A DNA stretch of 64,000 nucleotides, from NCBI RefSeq assembly GCF_000316115.1, contig NZ_JH993797.1:6173961-6237960 (forward strand), in the 5' to 3' direction. Made by a program: the position numbers and the translations under genes. A model generated the notes under the pieces. That model worked only from the letters and a program-made list of their open reading frames with translations, searched no databases and was not told the DNA's origin. Source of the stretch: Leptolyngbya sp. PCC 7375 (GTDB taxonomy: Bacteria; Cyanobacteriota; Cyanobacteriia; Phormidesmidales; Phormidesmidaceae). Of this stretch, positions 34,776-44,108 are shown in pieces. The number at the start of each line of letters is the position of its first letter. The stretch's first letter is position 1.

Positions 34776-36011
34776 ATGTCAACTGATAACTTTCGCTTAG
34801 GCGTTGTTTTTACTCATCCGACTCAGCACCATGCTCCTCTCTGGCGTCAGTTGAATGCTCAACCAGGAGTCGATGTCTCAGCCTTTTATCTGTGTACTGA
34901 AAACCAGGCCCAAGGGGCTAAAGGTGTGGGTAATACAGCCGCTTGGGACGTGGATTTGACCAGTGGCTATACCTATGAGTATCTGAAGAATTGGAATGGT
35001 AGTGTTGCCCCAAAAATTAAGCGTGGACTGTTTACTCCAGGCTTGATCAATCGGCTTAAGGCAAAAAACTTTGACGCTGTCTTTGTCAGTAGCTTTTTCA
35101 CCTATTCCTATCGACTGGCAATCTTGCTGTGTAAGCAGCAGGGCATCCCCGTTATTATGCAAAATGATGCCACGATTATTACAGACTCACATTTTAGCTA
35201 CTTAAGAAAGCTGGCCACTACTTTACTGTATCCATCCATGTATGGGCTGGTAGATCATTGGATCTCCAGTGGTGACCACAATGAAATATATCTCCGTCAC
35301 TATGGCGTTTCCGCTGACAAGATTGTACGGGGATGTTATCCGGTTGATCGCGATCGCTACGAGCAGACACTGGCCCAAAACCCAGAAGAGATCAAGAAAA
35401 TTCGGGCAGAGCTAGCCTGGGATGACGATACGATTCTGTATAGTTTTGTTGGCAAATATATTGAGCGCAAAAACCCCTTTGAGTTCATCGATGCCGTTGT
35501 GCAAGCCCATCGCAAAGATCCACGGGTTCGAGGCATTATGCTAGGCGGTGGTGAACTCAACGCTGCCATTAATGAGCGCCTGAGTGAGTTAAATGGAGAG
35601 GTGATCAACGTTGGCTTTATTAACCAAAGTAAGCTGCCCTTATACTATGCAGCTCTAGATGTATTTGTTGCTAGCTCATGGTCAGACCCCCATCCTCTGG
35701 TGGTTTCTGAGGCCATGGCCTGCGGTTGTACCGCCATTATTAGCGATCGCTGTGGCAACTGGGGCTATAGCGATACCGTTCGTCACCACTATAACGGTCT
35801 TGTCTACCCCTGTGGGGATGTGGATGCCCTGACCAACGCCATTCTCTCGCTGACCTGTACCCAAACTCGTCAAACCTATAGCCAACGTGCGCGAGAAGTG
35901 TTTGCTAATCAAGACTTAAATTGCGAAGTCAATGCCTTCTTGACGGTTATTGAGCGCATCCAGCGGCAAAAAACTGGACAAAAATTGAATTTACATCCTG
36001 TTTCGTCTTAG
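34776..36011 (+). CDS. Family 4 glycosyltransferase
   Basis: 411 residues from the ATG at 34776, chosen because AGGTGG precedes it at 8 bases; a GTG at 34764 would add four residues. N-terminal: FRLGVVFTHPTQHHAPLWRQL, the characteristic opening of a cyanobacterial GT4 group. C-terminal: ILYSFVGKYIERKNPFEFIDAV, GIMLGGGELN and SSWSDPHPLVVSEAMACGCTAIISDRCGN, with the conserved glutamate of the donor site. Two HIP1 octamers lie in it, marking a return to the host-like composition after the AT-rich block. Confidence 0.85.
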   Translation: MSTDNFRLGVVFTHPTQHHAPLWRQLNAQPGVDVSAFYLCTENQAQGAKGVGNTAAWDVDLTSGYTYEYLKNWNGSVAPKIKRGLFTPGLINRLKAKNFDAVFVSSFFTYSYRLAILLCKQQGIPVIMQNDATIITDSHFSYLRKLATTLLYPSMYGLVDHWISSGDHNEIYLRHYGVSADKIVRGCYPVDRDRYEQTLAQNPEEIKKIRAELAWDDDTILYSFVGKYIERKNPFEFIDAVVQAHRKDPRVRGIMLGGGELNAAINERLSELNGEVINVGFINQSKLPLYYAALDVFVASSWSDPHPLVVSEAMACGCTAIISDRCGNWGYSDTVRHHYNGLVYPCGDVDALTNAILSLTCTQTRQTYSQRAREVFANQDLNCEVNAFLTVIERIQRQKTGQKLNLHPVSS

Positions 36012-36068
36012 TATTTCGAGATTTAACGAGATGAAGTTGTCTGTAAATACTAAGGACCTATACCTGAA

Positions 36069-37211
36069 ATGCGCATAACAATATTAAGGCGTTCTCCCGG
36101 CGTTTCTTTTAGTATGGATGTGTATGCCGATGCCGTGGTGGAAGGACTTAGAGCTGTTCGACCGAATTGGGACATTGTGGAAAATTTTCCTGATAACCCT
36201 GTTCAGGGCAAGCGTACAAACTCGTTGCTCAAAGGCATACAAAAATATCACCAGAGATATTGGCAATATCCTAAAGACTTACAAAATTGTGAGTCCGACA
36301 TTTTTCATATTATTGACCACAGTGATGGCTATCTCGTGAACTGGCTTAAAACAGCCCAGGTGCCTGTCGTTGTTACCTGTCACGATTTGATCAATCTGGT
36401 CCATCCGGAGTTATTTCGTGATCGAGCTCTGATGCCTTGGTTAAGTTTAGCCACATGGAAATATTCGCTGCGCAGCATGTGTGAAGCCCATCGCATTGTT
36501 TCAGTCTCGGACTATACTGCCCAAGATATTATTAGGTATCTGGATGTGGGTGCAGCGAAAATCCAAACTGTTCCCAACGGGGTAGACAATATTTTTCAGG
36601 CGATAACTTCCCAGGCAGAGGGCCATTTTCGTCAAGATTTAAACATACCTGCGGAAACATGCTGTTTACTCAATGTTGGTTCTAACAACCCACGCAAGAA
36701 TATCATTACAATTTTGAAGGTTGTGGCTCAGTTGCAAACTAAAGGATTCCCCATTCACTTTTGGAAGGCAGGGGATGACTTTACCCATGACCAGAAAAAA
36801 TTTATTGCGGAACATCAACTTGACGGTCGTATATCTTATCTAGGCAAACCTGACAAGGAGACTTTGATCAAAATTTATAATGCAGCTGACATATTAGTTG
36901 CGCCTTCAACATATGAAGGTTTTGGGATCACGGTTTTAGAAGCAATGGCCTGTGGTCTGCCTGTAATTGCTTCGAATGTCACCTCACTACCAGAGGTGGT
37001 TGACGATGCCGCTATCCTTGTAGAACCTCTGGATATTAATGGTATTGCTAAATCAGTAGAAGCAATCTTTAAAGATCCAGATATAAAACGTGAGCTGATA
37101 ACTAAGGGGACAACACGCGCAGCGAAATTTACTTGGAAAAACACCGCCGAGCAAATTGCTCAGATATATGAATCGCTATTAGCTAGTGCTGCTGAAACAA
37201 ATATTGCTTAA
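36069..37211 (+). CDS. Family 4 (mannosyltransferase-type) glycosyltransferase
   Basis: 380 residues. DIFHIIDHSDGYLVNWLK, VVVTCHDLINLVHPELF, and a C-terminal domain with CCLLNVGSNNPRKNIITILKV, ISYLGKPDKETLIKIYNAAD and APSTYEGFGITVLEAMACGLPVIAS. The E-GFG-x4-E pattern is complete, so it should be active. It resembles mannosyltransferases of the WbaZ/MtfB kind, but sugar specificity cannot be read from sequence. It precedes sulfotransferase 7 by 17 bp. Confidence 0.87.
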   Translation: MRITILRRSPGVSFSMDVYADAVVEGLRAVRPNWDIVENFPDNPVQGKRTNSLLKGIQKYHQRYWQYPKDLQNCESDIFHIIDHSDGYLVNWLKTAQVPVVVTCHDLINLVHPELFRDRALMPWLSLATWKYSLRSMCEAHRIVSVSDYTAQDIIRYLDVGAAKIQTVPNGVDNIFQAITSQAEGHFRQDLNIPAETCCLLNVGSNNPRKNIITILKVVAQLQTKGFPIHFWKAGDDFTHDQKKFIAEHQLDGRISYLGKPDKETLIKIYNAADILVAPSTYEGFGITVLEAMACGLPVIASNVTSLPEVVDDAAILVEPLDINGIAKSVEAIFKDPDIKRELITKGTTRAAKFTWKNTAEQIAQIYESLLASAAETNIA

Positions 37212-37228
37212 ATTTAAGGAATTATAGG

Positions 37229-38110
37229 ATGAGCTATCAACTCAGAAATGTTCTAGGCTTACATGCTAGAGATGCTGTTTTTTTGACTAGGACGCTTACA
37301 GCGAAAGCTCTTTCAGGTAATCGTCCTAAGAATTTCGTTATCTGTAATTCCTATCCTAAAAGTGGCACTCACTTACTGTATCAGATTCTTTATTCAACCC
37401 CTGGCCTCAAGCGATGGGATGACATTATTTCTGTTCAAGCCCTTTGCGGCATTATGAACACGCCGAACCATATTCGATGGAAGTTAGGGTCTGCCCCTAA
37501 TCAATCTATTGTGCGATCGCATCTAATGCATTCACAAGAGATTTTAGACATCTTAGGTGAGCACCATTGCAAGCCTTTATTTATCTATCGCGATCTCAGA
37601 GACGTAGCGGTTTCCCATGCTCGCTGGGTAACCAAAGAGAAACGCATATTTTTGCACGATATTTATCAGCAACAATCTAACTTTGACCAGCAGTTAATGC
37701 ACTCCATTGTCGGTGTCCCTGTCGGGTCACCGTTTGGTTCAAACCTTTCCCAGCCTAATATTGCTCAAGACTTCTCACGCTGGCATGGCTGGCTTCAAGA
37801 TTCACAAACCCTGGCGGTTAAGTTTGAAGATCTGGTGGGAGAAAGGGGGGGGGGCTCTGAAGACAAGCGGCTACACCTTATTGGTCAAATTATGGATCAT
37901 CTTCAGGTCAACCTTTCCTCTGAAGAAATCAAGGCTAAATTTGGCTCCTATGCCATGAACCCAGAAGAATCACACACATTTAAGAAAGGTGGAAAAGGCG
38001 CTATTGGAGGATGGCAACAGTACTTCAAAGCAGACCATAAGACAGCATTCAAGAAAGTTGCTGGAGATTTACTGATTGAACTCGGTTATGAAACGGGTCT
38101 TGATTGGTAG
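37229..38110 (+). CDS. Sulfotransferase 7
   Basis: 293 residues. KNFVICNSYPKSGTHLLYQIL carries the PAPS loop (YPKSGTH, 42-48), and PLFIYRDLRDVAVSHARWVTKE the 3'-phosphate-binding site. LAVKFEDLVGERGGGSEDKR is a conserved segment of this subgroup. Its three glycines are encoded by a run of ten G at 37845-37854, which could slip during replication and switch the gene off. C-terminal KGGKGAIGGWQQYF matches cytosolic sulfotransferase ends. It is set between two GT4 genes. Confidence 0.87.
   Translation: MSYQLRNVLGLHARDAVFLTRTLTAKALSGNRPKNFVICNSYPKSGTHLLYQILYSTPGLKRWDDIISVQALCGIMNTPNHIRWKLGSAPNQSIVRSHLMHSQEILDILGEHHCKPLFIYRDLRDVAVSHARWVTKEKRIFLHDIYQQQSNFDQQLMHSIVGVPVGSPFGSNLSQPNIAQDFSRWHGWLQDSQTLAVKFEDLVGERGGGSEDKRLHLIGQIMDHLQVNLSSEEIKAKFGSYAMNPEESHTFKKGGKGAIGGWQQYFKADHKTAFKKVAGDLLIELGYETGLDW
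37845..37854 (+). repeat. Homopolymeric G10 tract inside a sulfotransferase gene
   Basis: Ten consecutive G fall in codons AGG GGG GGG GGC (Arg-Gly-Gly-Gly). A one-base change would frameshift the enzyme after about two thirds of its length. Tracts of this size are typical contingency sites in other bacteria; phase variation here is inferred only. Confidence 0.9.
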
Positions 38111-38160
38111 TCACAAGAGCTAAAAATTGTTCGACTGTTAACCTTAAGGCTGTATTCCAG

Positions 38161-39399
38161 ATGAAAGTTCTTATATCAGCATATTCTTGTGAACCTGGCA
38201 AAGGCTCAGAACCTGGTGTGGGCTGGAATATTGCCCGAGAAGTTGCGCAACATCATCAGGTTTGGGTGCTGACTCGCCCTGATGAGAGCAAAGAGGCCAT
38301 CGAAGCTGAGCTGGCTCGCAACCCCATTCCCAACCTGAAATTCGTTTACTTTACGCTGCCCTTTTGGCAAGATAGCATGCGCCTGGGACAATCGGGTGCC
38401 ATGCAAATTCACTATTATCTGTGGCAGATTCAAGCCTACTTTGTTGCCCGGCGCTTACATCAAGACATTAATTTTGACGTGGCTCACCATGTCACCTTTG
38501 TCCGTTATTCAACGCCTAGCTGGCTATCCCTATTGCCTGTTCCCTTTGTTTGGGGGCCGGTGGGCGGTGGCGAACAGGCTCCTCAGAGTTTCTTCAAAGA
38601 CTTTAGCGACAAAGCAAAACAGTATGAAACCCTGCGTAAGCTAGCCCATAAAATGGGTGAAATGGATCCCTTTACCCGGTTAACGGCGCAACGTAGTGCT
38701 GTTGTGCGAGCAACCACCCATGACACGGCTAAACAACTAAGCAAAATGGGCGCATCCCATGTGCAAATCGCTTCAGAGTCTGGTCTGGCTCCAGAAGAGA
38801 TAGAAAAGTTAAATCGTTGTCCCTTGCCAGAGACTGGCCCCTTCCGCTTGATCAGCATGGGACGTTTACTCCATTGGAAAGGATTTTATCTGGGTATTCA
38901 GGCGTTTGCGAAAGCGAATTTGCCCAATGCTGAATATTGGATTTTGGGAGAAGGACCGGAGCTGGAGAACTTTCAGGCACTAGCCAAGGACCTGGGAGTA
39001 GCCGACAAAGTCAAGTTTTGGGGACGGCTACCCCGTAAGGAAACCCTGGAAAAGCTAGCTCAAAGTCACGTGTTGGTACACCCTAGCCTGCATGATTCTG
39101 GCGGTTGGGTCTGTTTAGAGGGGATGGCGGCAGGTCGTCCGATTCTCTGCTTAGATCTAGGCGGTCCAGCGGTCCAGGTGACCGATGAAACTGGGTTTAG
39201 AATCGCAGCCCATACACCAGAGCAAGCGACCCAAGACCTCAGTCAGGCAATGCTTAAGCTGGCACAAGATCCTGACCTACGAAAAACCATGGGTGAGGCT
39301 GGGAAAAAGCTAGTGCGTGAGCACTATAGCTGGCAGGCAAAAGCGTCACAGCTAAGTCAGCTGTATCAAGAACTCTGTGCTGTGTCACCAGATATGTAA
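38161..39399 (+). CDS. Family 4 glycosyltransferase
   Basis: 412 residues starting at ATG 38161. The frame extends 19 codons upstream to 38104 inside the preceding gene, but MKVLISAYSCEPGKGSEPGVGW is the normal opening of this group. C-terminal: FRLISMGRLLHWKGFYLGIQAF, AEYWILGEGPELENFQALA, VKFWGRLPRKETLEKLAQ and HPSLHDSGGWVCLEGMAAGRPIL. The final segment has the donor-binding glutamate. FDVAHHVTFVRYSTPSWL and PFVWGPVGGGEQAP are further group markers. It lies 50 bp after sulfotransferase 7. Confidence 0.87.
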   Translation: MKVLISAYSCEPGKGSEPGVGWNIAREVAQHHQVWVLTRPDESKEAIEAELARNPIPNLKFVYFTLPFWQDSMRLGQSGAMQIHYYLWQIQAYFVARRLHQDINFDVAHHVTFVRYSTPSWLSLLPVPFVWGPVGGGEQAPQSFFKDFSDKAKQYETLRKLAHKMGEMDPFTRLTAQRSAVVRATTHDTAKQLSKMGASHVQIASESGLAPEEIEKLNRCPLPETGPFRLISMGRLLHWKGFYLGIQAFAKANLPNAEYWILGEGPELENFQALAKDLGVADKVKFWGRLPRKETLEKLAQSHVLVHPSLHDSGGWVCLEGMAAGRPILCLDLGGPAVQVTDETGFRIAAHTPEQATQDLSQAMLKLAQDPDLRKTMGEAGKKLVREHYSWQAKASQLSQLYQELCAVSPDM

Positions 39400-39495
39400 C
39401 GTAAGCCCTTTCACAAAAACTGCCGACCTCTTTCAAACTATTCCGACTTGGCATTAAGGACTCGTAAATTTAGACAGTAGGGAGTTAGATTACAA

Positions 39496-40698
39496 ATGCG
39501 TATTCTAGGGGTTCACAATCGCTACCAGATTCGTGGTGGCGAAGAAGAATGCTACGAAGCTGAAATGGGTCTACTGCAAGAGCAGGGGCACCAGGTGGAT
39601 CTCTATGAGGAAACCAATGACAGCATTGCTGAGGTGAGTAAGTTATCCCTGGCAGCACAAACTGTGTGGTCACAGGCTACCTATAACGCAGTGCGTAAGC
39701 GCCTGGCACAACAACCTTACGATATTGTGCATGTGCAAAACTTTTTCCCTCTGATTTCTCCCTCCATCTATTACGCTGCTAAAGCTGAGAATATTCCTGT
39801 TGTTCAAACTCTCCATAACTATCGTCTTGTCTGTCCTAACGGCTTGTTCTTCCGCCAGGGACAGGTGTGTGAAGACTGTGTCGGTAAGCCAATTCCCTAT
39901 CCGGGCATGGTCCATGGCTGTTACCGAGAAAATCGTGTAGCCAGTGCTGGAGTTGCGGCCATGCTCTCCACCCATCGAGCCATGGGCACATGGAAAAATA
40001 AAGTTGATTGCTATATTGCGTTAACAGAGTTTGCACGACAAAAGTTCATTGAGGGGGGACTGCCTGCTGACAAAATTGTCGTCAAGCCCAACTTTGTTGC
40101 CCCAGAGCCGCAGGTGGGTACTGGCAAAGGCGGTTATGCTCTGTATGTCGGACGTCTTTCTGTGGAAAAAGGGCTGGATACCTTGCTAGACGCCTGGAAA
40201 CAGCTCAAAACACCTTTACCCCTCAAAGTTGTAGGGGATGGGCCACTGTCGACACTGGTGACCGCAGCAGTTGAACAGATGCCCCACATAGAATGGCTGG
40301 GCCGTAGACCGATGGCTGAAGTGCATCAGCTGATGGGGGAGGCCCAGTTTTTGATCTTTCCATCTAAGTGGTATGAAACCTTCGGTCGAGTTGCCGTCGA
40401 GGCATTTGCCACGGGCACTCCTGTGATCGCATCTAAGATTGGTGCCATCACAGAAATTGTTAAATCTGGCCATACTGGTTTACATTTCACCCCCGGCAAT
40501 CCTGACGATCTGGCCCGTCAGGTGCATTGGATGTTAGACCATCCTGAACCTCAGGGCCAGATGCGTCAAAATGCTCGTGCTGAGTTTGAGGCCAACTATA
40601 CAGCAACCGCTAACTATTCTCAGCTGATGGCCATTTACTCCAAACTTGTGCCCGTTTCTCCATCGGCTCCATCGGCCACACCGGTTACTTTACGCTAA
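39496..40698 (+). CDS. Family 4 glycosyltransferase
   Basis: 400 residues. MRILGVHNRYQIRGGEEECYEAE opens a well-known GT4 group; IVHVQNFFPLISPSIYYAAK and VVQTLHNYRLVCPNGLFFRQGQVCEDC follow. C-terminal: ALYVGRLSVEKGLDTLLDAW, PHIEWLGRRPMAEVHQLM and FPSKWYETFGRVAVEAFATGTPVIAS. The C-x-x-C-type cysteines in the N-terminal domain are frequent in this group. The stop is 2 bp from the Wzy-like gene, so the two are coupled. Confidence 0.88.
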   Translation: MRILGVHNRYQIRGGEEECYEAEMGLLQEQGHQVDLYEETNDSIAEVSKLSLAAQTVWSQATYNAVRKRLAQQPYDIVHVQNFFPLISPSIYYAAKAENIPVVQTLHNYRLVCPNGLFFRQGQVCEDCVGKPIPYPGMVHGCYRENRVASAGVAAMLSTHRAMGTWKNKVDCYIALTEFARQKFIEGGLPADKIVVKPNFVAPEPQVGTGKGGYALYVGRLSVEKGLDTLLDAWKQLKTPLPLKVVGDGPLSTLVTAAVEQMPHIEWLGRRPMAEVHQLMGEAQFLIFPSKWYETFGRVAVEAFATGTPVIASKIGAITEIVKSGHTGLHFTPGNPDDLARQVHWMLDHPEPQGQMRQNARAEFEANYTATANYSQLMAIYSKLVPVSPSAPSATPVTLR

Positions 40699-40700
40699 TA

Positions 40701-42038
40701 ATGCAGACTCAGACTCTACCTCGTCCTAAAGCGCCTGCGGGTTTCATTTCAAGCTCTCGCTTGTTACTAATTTCATTTGCGACGGTTTTTTTTCCCAGAC
40801 TCCTTGAGTCAATGGGGGCTCCAGCACCGATCAATTTTGTTCACTTTATTGTGCTACCTGCGGCTTGCAGTCTAGTGATGTTGAGCAGTCGGCATCAATC
40901 CCGCAGGCAGTTGGCTACTGTACAGGCTCTACTTGTTGGATTGGTGGCGTTGTTTGCGATCGCAACCGCCAGCGCCTTACTAAATAACGCAGGCCTGATC
41001 AATGTCTTTTTAGGGCTCATGATTATCTCAGAGCCTTTTATCTTTTTGGCCGCCCTTATTTCCGTTCCATTTACACAAGACTCCTTAGACCAATTCAAAA
41101 ACTGGATTCTTCGCTTTGGAGCCATCCACCTGGGGCTAGCCGTGCTTCAGAAAGTAGGTTTAACAACCGGTCTGTTAGCCCACACTCGGATGACCATAGA
41201 AGACAATATCCAAGGTGTTTTTTATCTCTCCTCCGGTGGTCACGTAGTGGGGGCGAGTGCATCCTTAGTATTTGGTCTTTACTATTACGTCAGTGCTAAG
41301 ACAATGCCCGTTTGGATACGTACTTCTGTTCTTGCCGCAGTGATGGCACAGGTCTTATTTGCTGATGCGAAACAGGTGATATTAGTAGCATTTTTAGCCT
41401 GGGGCTGTCTAATTTTTAGCAAAATCACCGATTTCAAAGTAGCCTTCCAATATATTATTGCAGCCGGTCTACTTGGGTACACCTTCTATTGGTGTATTTA
41501 CAATGTCGATTTTTTTAGCGCCTATAGAGGCTGGATTCGCCCTCATATCTATGGCCCTAACGGCGATGCAACCGTTCTCAAAACCACCCCTTTTAGAGTT
41601 ATTCCCAACCACTACAATTCATTCTTAAACTGGTTCTTTGGTTTGGGGCCTGGGCACACCATTGGCCGCATAGGAGGCTGGATGATCAGAGACTATTGGT
41701 CTCTTGTTGGACCCATGGGTGCAACGACCCATCCGGTCACTGACCTAGTTTGGTCAAGGTGGCGTGGTAATTATTTAGATTCCAGTTTTTTCTCTCCCCT
41801 ATGGGGCTGGGCCGGTATCTGGGGAGACTTAGGTCTTTTAGGTCTAGCCAGCTACATCTATTTATGGTTTGTTACCTTAACTAGAATTACTAAAGACGAT
41901 GTATCTCGTTTCTTCGTCCTCAATATCATCGTTAATGGTTTTATCTTTACTCTTATGGAAGAACCTGGCTTCACACTGACGAGTATAGTGTTAGTTGGGC
42001 TACGCTGGCACGAGTTGCGAATTAAAGGTCGTGGATAA
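40701..42038 (+). CDS. Wzy-like O-antigen/exopolysaccharide polymerase candidate
   Basis: 445 residues with about ten hydrophobic segments and a large hydrophilic loop at roughly residues 280-370 (HIYGPNGDATVLKTTPFRV, GLGPGHTIGRIGGWMIRD). This topology, the FGLGPGHT stretch and the position among glycosyltransferases suggest a Wzy-type polymerase joining lipid-linked repeats at the periplasmic face. Sequence identity to known Wzy proteins cannot be judged by eye, since the family is poorly conserved. It starts 2 bp after the GT4 stop. Confidence 0.65.
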   Translation: MQTQTLPRPKAPAGFISSSRLLLISFATVFFPRLLESMGAPAPINFVHFIVLPAACSLVMLSSRHQSRRQLATVQALLVGLVALFAIATASALLNNAGLINVFLGLMIISEPFIFLAALISVPFTQDSLDQFKNWILRFGAIHLGLAVLQKVGLTTGLLAHTRMTIEDNIQGVFYLSSGGHVVGASASLVFGLYYYVSAKTMPVWIRTSVLAAVMAQVLFADAKQVILVAFLAWGCLIFSKITDFKVAFQYIIAAGLLGYTFYWCIYNVDFFSAYRGWIRPHIYGPNGDATVLKTTPFRVIPNHYNSFLNWFFGLGPGHTIGRIGGWMIRDYWSLVGPMGATTHPVTDLVWSRWRGNYLDSSFFSPLWGWAGIWGDLGLLGLASYIYLWFVTLTRITKDDVSRFFVLNIIVNGFIFTLMEEPGFTLTSIVLVGLRWHELRIKGRG

Positions 42039-42122
42039 TTTAGAGCACGGGACCGATCAACCTAGTACTTTGTGGCGTAATTTTGATCATTATCAATCCT
42101 CATACTATCCACTACCCAGCCT

Positions 42123-43052
42123 ATGTCAACACAAAAATTATTTGATATAAAGCAGCTTATAACGGTGGTTTATGCTCAGTTACAACAGGCCATAAAGACT
42201 AACCATGGTAGGTTGATGCTCCTGGGCTCAGTTATGGGGTTAGTATACCTACCAGTATGGGTTGGCTATCTCTTTCCCCGAGCACTGAAGGGAAAAATTG
42301 GCTGGTTTTTAGTGTTAAGTATGCTACTCATAGCAGCTTGGAAGCTATGGCAGCGTCGCCAGGTGTTTAGCACCTTAAAAGCATCGGAAGAAGATCGAGC
42401 TTTAGGCTATTTATTAATTGTTGTCGGCACAGTCGTATTCCCATTTTGTCGATTTGCCATGTGGCCCCAAGCGTTATTGTGGCTACTTATTATTATCGGT
42501 ATGGCCTGTAGTACCTGGGGGCTCAAAATCTTTACCAAGTTCATGCTGCCAACCTTTTTTATTGGTTTAACCGTATATCCTCGCATTGGCATTATTTCTC
42601 GGGGGCTGTGGGACTTTTTCGTTCCTGATCAAGGGTTAGAGAAAGTTATGGCCTGGGCAGGCACACACTCAATGCAGTGGATTGGATTCCCAGCAACGCA
42701 GCAGGGCATCTTTATCACATTTCCTGAAGGAGCTGTGGAGGTGGGCTGGGGGTGTAATGGTTTAGATATGGCAATTACCATTGCCGCAGCAGGTTTATTT
42801 ATGGGGTTGTTGTACAAACAAGATCGCCGTCAAATGGTGCTGTTAATTAGCGCTGCTGCAATCATTGCCATGATCGCTAATGTGCCCAGACTCATGTTGG
42901 TAACCATTGCCCATGTGTATTGGGGGCCAGAGTGGTTTAAATTCTGGCATGGTTTTTGGGGTGGTCAAATTTTCTCGGGCATTTTGTTTACGGCTTATTA
43001 CTATATTGTTGAGGCACTAATGAAGTCTCAATCTCGACAGGTGAACGGCTAA
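42123..43052 (+). CDS. Cyanoexosortase (exosortase/archaeosortase family)
   Basis: 309 residues with about eight membrane segments. The catalytic triad of exosortases is visible: Cys211 in VGWGCNGLDMA, Arg256 in IANVPRLMLV, and His276 in FWHGFWGGQIFSG. Exosortases are thought to cleave short C-terminal signals (PEP-CTERM and relatives) and attach the protein to an extracellular matrix or lipid. It is the last gene of the large plus-strand locus. A PTPA-CTERM protein at 55485-56012 and the HpsJ-like protein next door are its likely partners. Confidence 0.9.
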   Translation: MSTQKLFDIKQLITVVYAQLQQAIKTNHGRLMLLGSVMGLVYLPVWVGYLFPRALKGKIGWFLVLSMLLIAAWKLWQRRQVFSTLKASEEDRALGYLLIVVGTVVFPFCRFAMWPQALLWLLIIIGMACSTWGLKIFTKFMLPTFFIGLTVYPRIGIISRGLWDFFVPDQGLEKVMAWAGTHSMQWIGFPATQQGIFITFPEGAVEVGWGCNGLDMAITIAAAGLFMGLLYKQDRRQMVLLISAAAIIAMIANVPRLMLVTIAHVYWGPEWFKFWHGFWGGQIFSGILFTAYYYIVEALMKSQSRQVNG

Positions 43053-43118
43053 AAAATCATAGCAGTCTCAGCCAGGTTATCCAAAGCATTTACCCCAAAC
43101 ACGTTATTCATAGACCTT

Positions 43119-43162
43119 AAAAGAGATAGACTGTAGAGGAACTAGAGCCTATCTCTTTTTTC
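43119..43162 (+). terminator. Intrinsic terminator after the exosortase gene
   Basis: The arms aaaagagatag (43119-43129) and ctatctctttt (43149-43159) form a perfect 11-bp stem with a 19-nt loop, followed by T residues. It marks the 3' end of the long exopolysaccharide locus, 66 bp after the stop. Confidence 0.8.
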
Positions 43163-43341
43163 GACTTCGCTTAGTCAACTATCTCGGCCAGCGTCCCCTA
43201 TCATTTGCAGAATCAGCTTGTGCCAGAAAACTTGCAACTAAAGTACTTGCAAACAGGGCACCTGTACGCTACATCCACACCGATAAAATCTCGCTTACTA
43301 TCAGACTCAACGCCGTCCAGCATCCTCCTTAGGATTGACCA

Positions 43342-43367
43342 AAGACTATTTGCTATACAATAGTCTT
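43342..43367. terminator. Small hairpin downstream of the HpsJ-like gene
   Basis: The arms aagactatt (43342-43350) and aatagtctt (43359-43367) form a perfect 9-bp stem with an 8-nt loop, 114 bp beyond the end of the minus-strand HpsJ-like gene. Weak evidence for termination. The rest of 43163-43481 shows nothing recognisable. Confidence 0.4.
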
Positions 43368-43481
43368 AAAATAAGAAGCCCCTATCAACGCTCACCTAGC
43401 AGTTAACAGGGACTCAACGACTATTCAGTTATGTGATGACAATAGCTATTGAACGATCAGTTGTATCAATATCAACTAGAC

Positions 43482-44108
43482 TTATCCACGCTTAATCCCC
43501 AGGCGACCTAATCCCACCAGTCCTAGTCCGACTGCTATAAGATTACCGAGGCTAGCCACACTATTTTTAGTAATACCCTGACGAGCATTTTGCTTGAGCG
43601 CTTGAGCCTGACTCGACAATTGTTGAGATGCTTGCTGTAATTGTTCAAGAGTAACGTTTTCTGGTAGGCTGCCACCAGCTTGGACCTGTTCAATCTGAGT
43701 CTGGATCTGTTGTTCCTGATTGTTGATATTTTGCAAAGCTTGTTTTTGAAAGACCAAGTTATCCCGGATTACTACGCCACAGGACAAGACAAAGGCAACT
43801 CCTAAAGCTAGGCAAGCATACCCCAATGAACGTTTTAACTGGCGCTGTTCAAAAGTGGCAAATAGTAGCATCCCAACTGCCAGCAGCAATACAATACTGC
43901 GATCGCCAACCTGTTGCATCACATTGATACGCCATTCTAAAGCAAAGACATTGAGTGGTGTAGCCAACACCAACATGTCAACTAAAAATCCCAGCAAACA
44001 GGTAAAGCCAACAACTAAACAAATATTCTTAGCAGCAGGCATTTGTGGATTTTGGCCAACATCTGTTTGATTAGCTTTAGAAGGAAAGGGTCTAGGAAGG
44101 CTTGTCAT
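43482..44108 (-). CDS. HpsJ-like membrane protein associated with cyanoexosortase
   Basis: 208 residues from the ATG at 44108; an upstream in-frame start at 44252 would add 48 residues with no family support. Four hydrophobic segments (ICLVVGFTCLLGFLVDML, IVLLLAVGMLLFATFEQRQL, ACLALGVAFVLSCGVVI, and a C-terminal one) flank a glutamine-rich coiled coil (EQQIQTQIEQVQAGGS, LEQLQQASQQLSSQAQALKQ). This matches HpsJ-type proteins of hormogonium polysaccharide secretion loci, some of which accompany cyanoexosortases. It is convergent with the exosortase gene. Confidence 0.7.
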   Translation of the reverse strand: MTSLPRPFPSKANQTDVGQNPQMPAAKNICLVVGFTCLLGFLVDMLVLATPLNVFALEWRINVMQQVGDRSIVLLLAVGMLLFATFEQRQLKRSLGYACLALGVAFVLSCGVVIRDNLVFQKQALQNINNQEQQIQTQIEQVQAGGSLPENVTLEQLQQASQQLSSQAQALKQNARQGITKNSVASLGNLIAVGLGLVGLGRLGIKRG

